Counted from the first letter of the stretch, positions 49,765 to 60,430 are shown. The stretch is DNA of 64,000 nucleotides from Takakia lepidozioides (GCA_030704615.1 CM060733.1:34904001-34968000); one strand, 5' to 3'. The notes: generated by a model from the letters alone, not told the origin. Numbers and translations: made by a program.

Positions 49765-50280
49765 TGTCGTGCGCATACGTATCGCTACACAACTACATCG
49801 TTGTCCAAACCACACCACACATATATACACAATAAAGTAGTCTGCCACAATAGAAATGAAAACTAAACTCACTCTGTCTCTTGACACAAAAACACGAAAA
49901 TACAATACAATCACTCGTTAAAATAAGAGTCGAGCCAGAGGCACCCCAAGCTATGGGGACTCCACCCCACAACATCCTACTCTCCTTCCATAAGTACACT
50001 CAGATGCTAAGCGGCGAGGGAGCTCGGTCGTGCAGGCTCAACTCGAGAGAGATGGGCCGCACGATTCACGAGCTCGTGAAGATAAGATGGTTCAAGTGTC
50101 AAGCTAAACTTGACACCTGACTTAACACTTGAACTAATTCCAAGTGTTAAATACAAATAACTAGATTTATTCTAGTTAGTTTCACACTGTGTTTATTTAA
50201 CTTGACAGCTGTCGTGCGCATACGTATCGCTACACAACTACCACACCACACATATATGCACAATAAAGTAGTCTGCCACA
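49765..50280. mobile_element. TRIM-like unit: short TG...CA repeats flanking an R2 copy
   Basis: An 85-bp segment at 49765-49849 (starting TGTCGTGCGCATACGTATCG, ending AGTCTGCCACA) recurs at 50210-50280 as a 71-bp version lacking one internal block. Both begin TG and end CA like short LTRs. Between them lies R2 copy 2. The whole, about 516 bp, has the shape of a terminal-repeat retrotransposon in miniature, or a duplication created when R2 inserted. On the minus strand AGGGGGGCGAT lies just outside the right repeat, resembling a polypurine tract. Confidence 0.45.
49855..50207 (+). repeat. hairpin-rich repeat R2, copy 2
   Basis: Reverse complement of R2 copy 1 over nearly its whole length, from GAAAACTAAACTCAC to TTTATTTAACTTGACA. 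It is the longest well-preserved inverted match in the window. It forms the interior of the TRIM-like unit. Confidence 0.85.
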
Positions 50281-50537
50281 ATCGCCCCCCTAGCTGGTGG
50301 TTAGGTCCCTCTAAATCCAGATAGCCACAAGATGTAATAGCCACAGCCGTACTAAGTCCTCTATCACTGTCCCTATTGTACTCAAACTCTATAGACCAAG
50401 AGGCCGGGTACAAGAGCAACCCCATCGTTAGTCGCCGTCTTGCAATCTGTGAACTTGAGTCAGGATCTCGTGTGTTGGTCTTCTAGTAGCTTGGCCTTGC
50501 ATTTCTTGTTAGCCTTCCATGGTTGTATCTACTCCCA

Positions 50538-50940
50538 CTATCCAATGCAATGCGGACATAACCAATCCCCATCAGGAACCATCTCAAGAGGTGGAGTCAA
50601 GCATCCCATATGCCAACCTCTAGAGCATTGATCACACACCAGCATGGTGGCTGCCCCTCTAGCAGACCCATACAACATGCACCTCAAACTTGCAGGTACC
50701 ACTGCCAGATTTGGGTCAACCCTTCCATCAACATTTGGAAGGTGACATGGCGCGCAATTACGCACATGGTCCTTCAAAATCAGGCCATCCCGACCCTCCA
50801 AGATCAGGACTCCTGAGGGCAACACCTCTCGAACCCTCAAATTAGTACGTCACATCCAAGGTCGTAGGAACAGTCTGCTGCAGATAAACATAGTCACCAG
50901 GTTTAAATCTCCAAACCCAGGATGGATGAAGCCCCCACCA
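50538..50940 (-). pseudogene. integrase C-terminal domain plus PHD finger
   Basis: The minus strand continues the integrase with FKPGDYVYLQQTVPTTLD. After a stop and frame change near 50850 comes VREVLPSGVLILEGRDG and HVRNCAPCHLP. It then runs into a PHD finger: LRCMLYGSARGAATM, LVCDQCSRGWHMGCLTPP and DGDWLCPHC. PHD fingers bind the histone H3 tail. The Cys/His spacing is as expected except that the second zinc ligand is Tyr (CMLYG, probably once CxxCG), one G-to-A change. It ends at a stop at 50538. A PHD in the place where chromoviruses carry a chromodomain suggests chromatin-guided integration; that is inference. Confidence 0.82.
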
Positions 50941-50955
50941 CGTATGGTAGCAACC

Positions 50956-52088
50956 TCAACGTATCACGATGTTGTGCAATGGCAAGGTTCTCGAAGCCAT
51001 GGGCATGACTTTCTTGAACAACTTTGCACGCTGATCACATGCACGTGCCCACATGTCCGGATCGTCAAGGTTGAGAGCTGTAGCAGCTTCTCTATGAATG
51101 GATGCAAGCAAATCCGGCTCTCGGCCAAAGAGAAAAAAGTATGGTGAGAAGGAGGCAAGTGATGCTTGCTTGCTGAAACTGTAGCTCATGGCTAACCAAG
51201 GTAACTGAAGGTCCCAATCTCCTAGGTGTCCCTTCTGCAAGCCATACTTGCGCAAACCCCTCTTCACTGTCTGAACAACCCTCTTTGCCAAGCCATCGGC
51301 CTCAGGATGATCCCGAGAAGTGGTTGCGGTGGTCTATCAAGGCCTTGTCACACAACGCCTGAAACTCCCCCAAGCATTCTCTCTCTTGGTCCGTGAGTAC
51401 CTCAGCTGGAGCACCGAATCGGCTAAGTACATGATCCAAGAATGCATACGCAGCTCCCTCACTAGCCTTATCAGGCAATGGAACCAACTCGATCCACTTG
51501 GAGAAGTGCTCCACCATCACGAACACGTACTTGTTGCCCCAACACAATCCTACTCCACCTGTAGCCCAATCCCATAATCGGAAGAGGGTGCAATTGTGGT
51601 GTAGGGGTGTTGAATGAAGCACGCACCCTGTCACACACCATTCATCTAGCCACAAATTGTTGCACCTTTGTGTGCATACCACTCCACCAGTACTGCCCCT
51701 GCAGTAGACTATAAGTGCGTCGCACCCCAAAATGCCCCAACTCCTCATGGGCATGCCGCACTAACCGTGCCCGCTGTGTTGGGTGAGGCACAATCCTCAC
51801 TCGACCATCCTCCCACACTCGGAGCAAGTGTGTCCCCTCCCACTTGAACCTCTTGGCTCGTTGTAGGATCTGATCCCTTTCCTTGGCAATCATAGTGGCT
51901 GTCATGTCTCCAATGCGGAGATAGTCCAACACAGCTGAATCCTCATGTATATCTTTGGCGCCACCTTGCTCATTGCTGGCCTCAGGGTCCTCAGACACTC
52001 GGTCTACAGTCATCCCTGTTGTAGGTCCAACCTGGTCTTCCGTTGCCAAGATACATAGAAATGCAGATGCATGCCATCCGGGCACCAT
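50956..52088 (-). pseudogene. Ty3/gypsy integrase of the methyltransferase-bearing element
   Basis: From right to left: the zinc-binding N-terminus (LVRHAHEELGHFGVRRTYSL, YWWSGMHTKVQQFVARC); the core with NKYVFVMVEHFSKWIELVPL, FGAPAEVLTDQERE and FQALCDKALIDHR; then HPEADGLAKRVVQTVKRGLR. The second catalytic Asp (LTDQ) stays, but the position of the catalytic Glu in DGLAER reads Lys (AAG), and the region of the first Asp is degenerate (FRLWDWATGG). Frame changes occur near 51650 and 51310. This integrase would be inactive. Confidence 0.88.
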
Positions 52089-52133
52089 CTCCTCGTCCGT
52101 CTCACCATGCCACCGAGCTCCAGTGTCATCCTG

Positions 52134-52520
52134 CTAGCTTGTGCATGGATTGCGACTCAACCCATACGCATCTCGATTGACCAAACCCGGTCGATGCACA
52201 ACCTGAAAGTCATACTCTTGAAGTATGAGCGCCCACCTTGTAAGCTTCCCCGTAAGCTTGTCTGACTCCATCAACCACTTGAGTGGCTGGTGATCCATGA
52301 CAAGGGTAAAGAGATTGCCATATAGATAGCACCTGAAGTGTGCCACGGCCCACACTGCAGCTAAGCACTCTCCCTCATATGAGCTATACTTAGCCTCTGC
52401 AGCGTTGTTCGAGCGACTGACATAAGCCACTACGAACTCCCTTCCCTCATCATCCACCTATGTGAGCACCGCTCCAAGCCCTAGCATGCTCCAATCTGTA
52501 TGCAGCTGAAAATGACGCCC
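52134..52520 (-). pseudogene. Ty3/gypsy RNase H domain
   Basis: Reads QTDWSMLGLGAVLT, one stop (TAG), then VDDEGREFVVAYVSRSNNAA, AKYSSYEGECLAAVWAVAHF, LYGNLFTLVMDHQPLKWLME and KLTGKLTRWALILQEYDF. These are the catalytic Asp/Glu/Asp segments of the gypsy RNase H, which degrades RNA in RNA:DNA hybrids. The reverse transcriptase expected immediately before it is missing: only about 150 bp separate it from the methyltransferase reading frame. Confidence 0.88.
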
Positions 52521-52667
52521 CCTCAAGCTCCCAGTTGTCCTCCGTGACTGCAACCTTGAGTCCAGCAGGCTTAGAGGTAGAAGATGCATCCCGTGGTTAC
52601 TATGCTGCAACCTCTTGAGCAGTGACCACTGCCTGCTCTGTTAGTGATAATGTCTCATCCTGCCCCA

Positions 52668-53905
52668 TCATCCCATCCTTAAGGACTCCTCAACCCAAGA
52701 AAAATCCCCAACCTCATCCATCACCGCCACCTTGGCTGCCAACTCCTTCTGAACCTCGAGCACCTCCCACGTGTGCCATGGATGTGGCATGCACCTCATG
52801 GTCCTCACCTGTTCGCCCCCACTTGCTGCCTGTATCGTCTCAGTAGGTAGAGAGACTATCAAGGGAAATATACTCCATACTCTGCGCTGCTCAGCCATAG
52901 CCAAGCTGATAATCCAGGTCAAGCAATTGAGATCCATGGCTTGCCCCAACACCTGACGACGTGATGCCTCAGAAAGAGATGGCACCGCCGTGGTACCAGT
53001 GGTAAAACCCATTGCCCGCTCGCGCTCGTCAGCATTGGGCTCCACTAACTGCTGCAACTGGCTATCCCACAAGAGGCCAGGTCCACCATCCCGGAAAGCA
53101 TGAGATTCTGGAAAGCTGAGCAGTGTAGGCAATGTTGCTCGTGGGTGACCCACCTTATTGACCACTGCCAAAGGTGATCGGTCATCATGTCTCACACGCT
53201 GAGACTGCCTCCCTATGTCCAAAATGCTATCCACCGTCAGGTTTGGTGGCCGCTGCACCCCATCAAATGCACGCTTGAGCAATGCAGGTGGTATCAAGTT
53301 GGTCCACCATAGTCGTGGCCGATGAGCCCGTGACCCCACTGCAGCTGCATCCAGCAACACTGCTGACCCAAGCCAAGACCGCACTTGATGTACATTGGCC
53401 ATCACCTTGGCTCGAGAATCACCCATCAATGGCACATTCTCCAAGATATATGTCGGAGAGTCTGTCTGCTGAAGCTGTAAATAACGCAGGACCCTCAACA
53501 TCTCCCAAAACAGGTGTGACCTTGAGTCTTGTAACCCATTGCCATACCCAGCTGATGAATGCCCTTAGCAGGGCCAACCTGCCACTACTAAGTGAATAGG
53601 GCCAACCCGCTCCAAATCATGCGCCCCCAGCAAGGAGATGTCTGCTGGCAAGTCTTGTTAGTATCTACGAACTGCAGACACTGGCAACAAATCAGGGTAC
53701 TGTTGCACCAACTGAGCAACATGGCGCAGTGAGATGCATCGTGCAGTCTCATCCCTCTCCACATATAGGTAACGTCGAACTCGTACACTTGTCTGCAGCA
53801 CTGCAGCCAATCTAGTGCTAATCCCGCCAAACAAGTCCAGAAGGCATATGCCTTCATCCGGGCACTATCACACAAGAGGTGTGGTATCCAATGGCGACAA
53901 CTGAG
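52668..53905 (-). pseudogene. DNA cytosine-5 methyltransferase domain inside the retrotransposon
   Basis: Reading leftwards: motif I LLDLFGGISTRLAAVL; YLYVERDETARCISL; motif IV VVAGWPC, stop, GHSSAGYGNGLQDSRSHLF, with the catalytic Pro-Cys; motif VI PTYILENVPLMGD; motif VIII SRAHRPRLWWTNL; motif IX/X DERERAMGFTTGTT and RRQVLGQAMDLNCLTWI. That is every diagnostic block of a C5 DNA methyltransferase, and the wording around motifs I and VIII is closest in style to DNMT3/DRM enzymes. The last 278 codons (53501-52668) are open. Upstream the frame holds TAA at the residue after PC, another TAA after VRRY, and TGA/TAG just before motif I. It lies between protease and RNase H of a gypsy element, in the same strand. 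A bystander host gene is unlikely because both neighbours are polyprotein domains. Confidence 0.87.
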
Positions 53906-54785
53906 GTGGTCCTGGTGCAATCACCGCACTCTCCTCCTCTCCTGACGGTACAAATGCCTCTACCCAGGCTTGTTGCACCCGTCTATCAGCAGCCTGCTGC
54001 AAATCCTTGCTCGTACCCCACAATGGAGTGTAAGCGACCATGGTAGGCAACTCCGCCGTACCATGCATGTCATCCTACTCTGCTGGAGGTGGCACATCCT
54101 CTGCATGGGCATTGCCCTCCAACAACTCTCTAGGCCAACTAACTGCAGCTGTGAAGGCTGCTAATGTTGGCATCTTGCCCCGTCGAGCAGCAGCAACACC
54201 CCCAATGAACGTCATAGGGAGCTGTACACGACGACCATCCCCTGACTGCCATCCAGGCCTGTAGGATGCTGATTTCTCCCAAAAATCCAGGGTGAAGCCC
54301 ATGGGACACAACACTGCCCCACCAACGAGGATATCGTAAGAGACCGCGTCTGTCACAATGGCCTTGGCTCGCATCACTGAGCCATCTATAGGATGATCCG
54401 GCTGTAGTCTAATGGCCAACTCACGCCGTGTCATGCCCCGAGCCTGCTCCGATCCTCCCAGAGATGTCTGTATCTGGAAGGGACAAGGCTTCATATCCTC
54501 CTCCATGAGGCCCAAACCTGCAATAGTGGCTTTGCCTAACATCAGTGGCTGAGCTCCCGAGTCCAACAAGACCTGCAGTGGCTGGTACCTCTTGCCTGCC
54601 GGTCCACTCAAAGAGAAAATGTCATCTTGGTTGTCTAACAAGACAACTCCAGGTGTCACCATGGCGCGCTCAAATGCTAGCCTAACTGGCAGCTCCGTCA
54701 ACCTGTTAGCTGCAGCTTGCCATGGCGTAGCCGTGGCAGTCTTGACCCTCAAATCCGAGGATCCCTCTGCCACTACACCTTCCAC
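53906..54785 (-). pseudogene. retropepsin-type protease and linker
   Basis: The open frame 54785-54075 contains RYQPLQVLLDSGAQPLMLGK, the aspartic protease D-S-G-A active-site loop. Later come LAIRLQPDHPIDGSVMRAKA and YDILVGGAVLCPMGFTLDFW, the second hydrophobic beta hairpin of the fold. The protease releases gag and pol proteins. A linker (TPLWGTSKDLQQAADRRVQQ) then leads to the methyltransferase. Confidence 0.85.
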
Positions 54786-55376
54786 TCACTCCGCAGAAGA
54801 TGAAGTGACCTCCCCACTCTCACAGAGTGTTGCTGCTAGTTTGAACACTGCAGCTGGTCTTACCCCCGACGTCACAATCATGGTTGCCGAGAACAGTGGG
54901 GCCTGACACACAGAGGTGGCCGCCCCCAACAACACACTAGCTGCACTAGCCTTGGCAGCAGTTGTCAGTGCTGCACGTGTAGCTCTTCCCAATGGCACAA
55001 TAACCTCCGTCTCGGTATCCGTGGGGCGAGAATTAGGTGCCATGGATGTCGTCGACACTGTCTCCGCCAAGATGAATGATTGAGGAAACCTAGCCTGACG
55101 GCTTGCCTCCCCACGTTGTGAATCCAACTCCACATCTGCACCTCGTGGCTCAGGAACTCGTGCTGCTCCTCGAGTGATGGCTGCTGCAGCAGACTCCACC
55201 TGCACTAGTGGTAGTGCTGCCCCACACATAAATCCCATGCCTCCCATGTCTCCTCCGTCAGGATGACGCTGCTGAGGAGGAACAGGAGGTGGACCCTCAG
55301 GTCTTGGAGCTGGTACCACCTGAGCTGTGGCCATGGCAGCAAGCCTTTGCTCTAGCTGCTGAAGCCGGTTGGCCAT
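54786..55376 (-). pseudogene. gag-pol linker region, low complexity
   Basis: A 196-codon frame rich in Ala, Pro and Gly, starting MANRLQQLEQRLAAMATAQV. It joins the nucleocapsid-like part to the protease of the same element. No catalytic motif is visible. I include it because its position and strand fit a single polyprotein. Confidence 0.55.
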
Positions 55377-56835
55377 ACCTTGGTCAACACCCTGACCTCC
55401 ACGTCCTTGGCCATACTGTGCTTGCCCTTGTCCTGCACCTCGTGCCTGAGCACCTCGTCCTCTCTGAGGTGCTCCACCTCACCCTCGGCCACCATTGTTC
55501 CCTTGGAACTGGCCTCGCCGCAACTTAGGGTGCAAGTCATAACACTGGGCATCTCCATGCCCATACTTGCCACAATGCCCACACTTGCAACTGTGCAGGC
55601 TGTGCTTGTGCCAGCCCTTTGCCACTTTCTGGGCAATCTTTCTTGACATGGGGTCCTCCACATGTCCAACATACCACCTCTGGTTGCTGTTGGCCTGCAA
55701 AAGAAGCTACTAGCCTCTGCACCTGAGGTCCCCTGTAAGCTCCATGGAATTTGGGTTGGGCAACCTTGCCCCCCTAACCACGTTGTTGGGCAGTCCCTTG
55801 TACCTATTGGCTGGCAGCTGCGCCTCGTGCAGGCATGTCCTTGCCAAATCCAATGGTAACAACTCGCTCCTCCACCATGTTGAGCTCAATCCGCTCAGCC
55901 AGCAAAAACACATCTGCTAATGTGGGCTGGGCCGCTTGTAACAGGGTTGCATCCCACACCCTTCTCCTGAGCTCCTTGTCCAAAATTCCATACCAGAAAT
56001 GGACTGCCTGAGCTTCAGTAACTCCTTAGGTCACACTTATCAAGCGCCTCATACGAGTGTAGGCCTCTCACAAGCTCTCACTGGATTTGAGTTGGAAGTC
56101 TTGCAAACTTCGTAGCTTCTCTGTCCTTACGCCTTGGTAGTATGTCCGCAACTCCTGGAAGAACTCCACCACCGGGTTGAATCTAGGCATATGTGTTGTA
56201 GTCGTGGCAGGAGGAGTAGTAGCACCTTTTGAATTGGTACCACCTGCAGAAGTACCGGCACTACTTGTTCTACTACTAGTGCTGGCAGTGGGAGATATTG
56301 GTGCTGATGCAGCTACTGGTCGCGTCGTGCCTCAAGTTATGGAGACATAGTCAGGTGACCAATACATCATCCACTCCTCAATCTCTGCTTCATGTCCTCG
56401 AACTCGTGGTAATCGTCCATAGGCGGGCCTTCCAAATGCTGGAACAGTCCCTTCCATGCCATGAATTTGGTGAACAGCTGTGGATTGCGCATCTGCTGCA
56501 AATCACACCAGCTGTCAAACTCCTAGATAAAGTCATCCAACTCAAATGTGCCCATAGCTCCAGAGTACCTACGAGGCCTCTTGGTAGCTCCATACATCTC
56601 CTCCATGTCGTCCCACAACAATGGCGAATGAAACTGCACACATGTTAATGAAGCCTCCGAGTCTGTGTCTGACTCTGTACTAGTTGAGGGTGGAGGTGAA
56701 GGTGGTCTGAAATGAACACCTCGTCTGGTGAACCCACTCTCACTGCTACTGCCTGTAGCCGTACTCCCATCAAAACCCTTGGGTAACTCCGTGATGACAC
56801 TCACAACCCGCACCTCCCCCACATGACATTATAAG
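55377..56835 (-). pseudogene. gag with CCHC zinc knuckles
   Basis: Begins close to the primer-binding site. It carries an acidic Ser/Pro leader, then YSGAMGTFELDDFI, FTKFMAWKGLFQHLEGPPMD, TYYQGVRTEKLRSLQDFQLK and VWDATLLQAAQPTLADVFLL of a gypsy capsid-like region. Two zinc knuckles follow: CWTCGGPHVKKDC (slightly short spacing) and CGHCGKYGHGDAQC (exact CX2CX4HX4C) in a different frame. Stops and frameshifts break it into at least four pieces. Gag forms the particle and binds the RNA. Confidence 0.82.
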
Positions 56836-56847
56836 GCTCTAGTACTA
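56836..56847 (-). other. candidate primer-binding site
   Basis: On the minus strand TAGTACTAGAGC matches the plant initiator-Met tRNA primer site TGGTATCAGAGC at 9 of 12 positions, and all three mismatches are transitions. It sits between the putative 5' LTR and gag. Confidence 0.5.
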
Positions 56848-56854
56848 ATTATAA

Positions 56855-58041
56855 TAGTGACACGGGTGAGCACCTGTTGCGGATTAAGGGTCATATCCCA
56901 GTGGCTAAGGGCACATGCACCTTCATCCACCGCAAAGAACTCCTATGGTTGGCTGGTCATCAACCCAGCCTCACCATAGAAGAAACACTGGTGGTCTTGC
57001 TGGTCATCATTCCAGCCTCACCATCGACAGCATACTCTAGGATTGACCGGTGATCAAATCCGGCCTAATCCCTATGAAAGCAAGCGCCCACACAAAACCA
57101 ACATGGCGCACAGTCAAGCATGCAGGTGTGGGGGGGATCCAAACACAAGAAACCAAAACATCAACACCCCCATACCAAAATCCCTCCACAGTGCTGCTCC
57201 TGCAGAATACCCCAGCCCAAAAACCCCGGACTGACTGGCCTCCACCAAGAGAGGCTTTGGCAACGACAAATACAAAGTAATGAAAATAATAAAGAGAGGG
57301 AGGGGAAGAATAGAGGTCCGACCAAACAAGATCTAATTCTGATCTATGCTATCAACTGCCAGACTTCTCTCAAAGTGCCTCGCTCTGCATGATGGTAAGG
57401 TGTGGGAGGTATATCTATATCCAAAAACCTGCCACTAACCTTATCCCAAGCTACAGTAGCTCGCTCTAACCAACCCTCCTCCTCTCTCTTCCAGGTAGAG
57501 ACAAAACAATACTCCCCTATCTCCCGCTCACTGAATACTAAAGAATATAAAGGTAGGGTCTGACAATCTCTCAACTCGAAAGCTTTGAGACGGTTGCGGG
57601 TGTCCTCATTGCGAATGACTGCATCTCCTTCAAGCAGAACAAACCGTTTGTTGCTAATGAACCCCCGTTCGTGGTTGCCTCGTGCAGAGCGTGTCCGGCT
57701 GCAACCACGTCTGATTGCAAAAACTTGTGCAGCTCCTGCTCCTCTGCCCCAATACACCACGGCAACTGCCTGACACAAGGTCAGGCCGCCACTTATACAA
57801 ACCCTAGCTGCATGTCTTCCTGACACGTGGCGAGACGTGTCAGGCTGAGCCCGCGGCGCCACATCAAAACCCTAGATCTATTGAACGGCCATGATGCAAC
57901 CACAAGCCATAACTAACCCTGGCTATGATATCCGCATAACGGTTCAACGGTATTTTAAGCTAAAAACAAATACTACGAATGAGTATCGTCGCTTTGGATG
58001 AATAAGGTAAATTTGTGATGAGGAAAGTTTGGGGCATCACA
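56855..58041 (-). repeat. putative 5' LTR of the methyltransferase-bearing element
   Basis: On the minus strand it starts TGTGATGCCCCAAACTTTCC at 58041 and runs to the candidate primer-binding site. Only its first 276 bp (58041-57766) match the left copy at 45449-45727. The rest of the left copy is missing or replaced. A 172-codon frame inside (57862-57344) shows no domain and is taken as LTR sequence. Confidence 0.6.
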
Positions 58042-58940
58042 TCACCATGCACTCGTCAGCGACTACCTGCCCACTAACCTTCATCCACGTGGATGAACTG
58101 TACAAATTTCTTCCTACCTACCAGATGCACAAGCCCCCCAAATTTCGGGAGATTCCACCATGTAGTTTGGGAGATTATATGATTTGTAGATGGTACATTT
58201 TTTGGAAAATGAAAAAAAAAAGCAAAACTTCATGTTTGACCAAGCAAATTATCCATGATCCCAAATTTTCCTGGGAGAAAAGTGTTGTATTCCGGTGAAG
58301 TGCACAATCCCAAACTAGCACAGTCTGCCCAAGAATTTCCCAAAAATACCCTAAATTGCATTTGGGATGTGGGATTTTGTGAAATTTCCGGCCTCCTCCA
58401 GGTCAGGCAATCAGTGGCCGGAATTTCGCCTGAATCCGGCGACGTTTTCTGGGCCACGTCGACATTTCCCATTATTTGTCAGGGCCAGCTCATTTGAGCC
58501 GTCCCAATGTTCCTCGGCGTTTTGGGGAGGGCCTCACAAGCACCCGACTGTAACTGTCGGGTTCCTTCTTTGTGGACTTGTTGCTGACATGGGACAAGCC
58601 CGACAAGCAATTTTACACACTGAACTGAGGGGGAGTCGAACCCCCTGATCTGCCCTCATATACAGACAGCCCCCCCCCCCACACACACACACACACACCC
58701 ACCTACCCACACACTCTATCCGCCATGTCCTGAGGCCAGCATAGCAACATCAAACACCTGCAGATGCGGTTCCCACCTACACACACACACACACACACAC
58801 ACATGCTCATCGACCCCGGAGTTGATGTGCTTCACGCCAACAATTGCCAAGACACATGAATGCATCCTCGCATTGGGGACAGAAGTAGTGGGTACACAGC
58901 CAACAGCCGATGCACACACGACGAAGTGGGCTGTGCAAAG
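58042..58940. other. non-coding, microsatellite-rich flank
   Basis: No gene recognised. A C-run followed by (AC)n lies at 58669-58698 and a (CA)n tract at 58779-58802. These sit just beyond the 3' end of the piggyBac-like transposase. Confidence 0.6.
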
Positions 58941-58947
58941 AGGAATG

Positions 58948-60430
58948 CTAGCGGGCAGGCTCTGTCGCCAACACGGATGCACGAACCGGACGCACAGGCA
59001 GCCTGCCAGGAGCTGTAAGGGCGCGTGCCAAGGCCAGCGAGAACTCCAGATGGGTCAGGGGATGCAACCCCCTCGCTCGCATGTGATAGACATGCAAGAT
59101 GTAAGAATTCACAATCATGGTGTCCACAAGGGAAAAAAACACTCTATGCCACCATTTATGAGTCTTCAGCTGCATGCTATATGCAGCTCGCATCTGGTCT
59201 TGTACATCTACACCACGCATGTAAGTTTGGTATTGAACATGCATTGGAACGGAAGGCACCTGCACCCTGGCATTCCCCACAAACCTTCGCACCGTCACAG
59301 GTGAATTCGGACCAGATGTTGGCCGAGATGCGGATGACACCATGAATACGCCTTTCTTATCCCACCACAAACAAGCAGCAACTTGTCGACTGCGGTGCAT
59401 ACGCCACCATGTGTCCCCTTGCTTGGCAGTCTTGGACTTGGACAAGCGTGTTAAGGAAGGGGGCAATCCCTTTCTATTGACCCTGATAGTGCCAGTGGCC
59501 CATGTCCCAAGCAAAGCCATGTCATACATCAACCTTGGTGATGTGAAGTAATTGTCAATCACCACCACATGGCCGAGTCCATGCAATGGAGACACTAGCC
59601 TCCAAACCACATCATATCCTTCACCTTTGCCAGACTTCTTCCTGATGCCCTCGGGGCCCCCATTCTTGCCACAGTAGACATCAAAATCATACACATAGCT
59701 ACTGATTGCGTCTGCAAGGGCCCACACTTTTGATGCCCCACTTGCATGGCTTTTTAGGCATATACTGCCGTATAGCACAATACTTACCCTTGTACCTTAT
59801 CATAATCTCGTCAACTGTCAGCAATTTGTACAGGTTCCAATGCCGTTTGCAGGCACTGGCAATGTCTTCACAGGCCCATCTCACTTTCCCAATTTTGTCA
59901 AACACGGGACTGCTAAAATTAGACACCAACATCGAGTTATCCACCAAATGCAAGCAACGTAAGATTGCTTCATAACAATTTCTTGTCATGACCTTCCTGA
60001 TGACAGGGCATGCAAAGAATACCTCACTCTGCTGCCAGTAGCAGCAGCTGTTTGGCAGCCTCTTTATCCCCATGAACAAAAACACACCAAGCCAGGCAAG
60101 TAGCTCTGGCACAACCAATGGCCTCCAAGAAGCACCACCTCGAGTTCCAGAGGTCACCCTCTCCGCCGCGTAACGATTGGTTTCTCGACAAATTCGCAGC
60201 AGGGTTGCTTGGGACCAAAACAACTTGAAAAACAATTCCACAGGGGGACAATTCCCAAAAATCCGCCGAAGCATGGGCCCAGGTGGGGGACCAATGAATT
60301 TTTCTCTATCGCTGCAGAAGGTAGTTTCTTTGCACTCCCAACTTGCAGGAGTGAACAAAGCTGCAAAAAGCCTCTTCACTCACCTCGTCAACCTCCTCGG
60401 CAGGCCCATCACTCTCCCAGTCCATTTCCT
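58948..60430 (-). pseudogene. piggyBac-like transposase (DDE_Tnp_1_7 type)
   Basis: Two frames (60379-59699 and 59778-58948) form one transposase interrupted by an extra A in an A-run near 59739, at KKPCKWGIK/KVWALADAI. The catalytic aspartates are in KLLTVDEIMIRYKGKYCAIR, VVVIDNYFTSPRL and MRGVDVQDQMRAAYS, the piggyBac D,D,D order. Supporting landmarks are RICRETNRYA and LLAWLGVFLFMGIKRLP. The usual C-terminal Cys-rich zinc finger is not seen; the end reads ALTAPGRLPVRPVRASV. An acidic leader (MEGYEEMDSCEEMDWESDGP) precedes it in another frame. PiggyBac elements cut and paste at TTAA. Confidence 0.9.

Larger units (their letters stand above)
45449..58041 (-). mobile_element. Ty3/gypsy element carrying DNA methyltransferase and PHD finger, with nested insertions
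   Basis: Order on the minus strand: LTR, primer site, gag with zinc knuckles, protease, C5 methyltransferase, RNase H, integrase, PHD finger. Foreign sequence (TRIM-like unit, plus-strand gypsy integrase, kinase scrap, R2 copy) then fills 50.3-45.7 kb before an LTR fragment at 45727. The outer limits rest on the 280-bp direct repeat. The internal part 50538-56850 is certain to belong together by domain order and strand. Reverse transcriptase is not detectable, so this copy is non-autonomous or deleted. Confidence 0.7.

Noticed and set aside
52668-53905. Host chromomethylase or DRM gene fragment inserted by chance
   Set aside because: Same strand, direct placement between retropepsin and RNase H, and the lack of introns argue for a polyprotein domain, though only a family comparison can settle it.
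57344-57862. 172-codon minus frame as a gene
   Set aside because: Falls inside the putative LTR upstream of the primer-binding site and shows no family signature.
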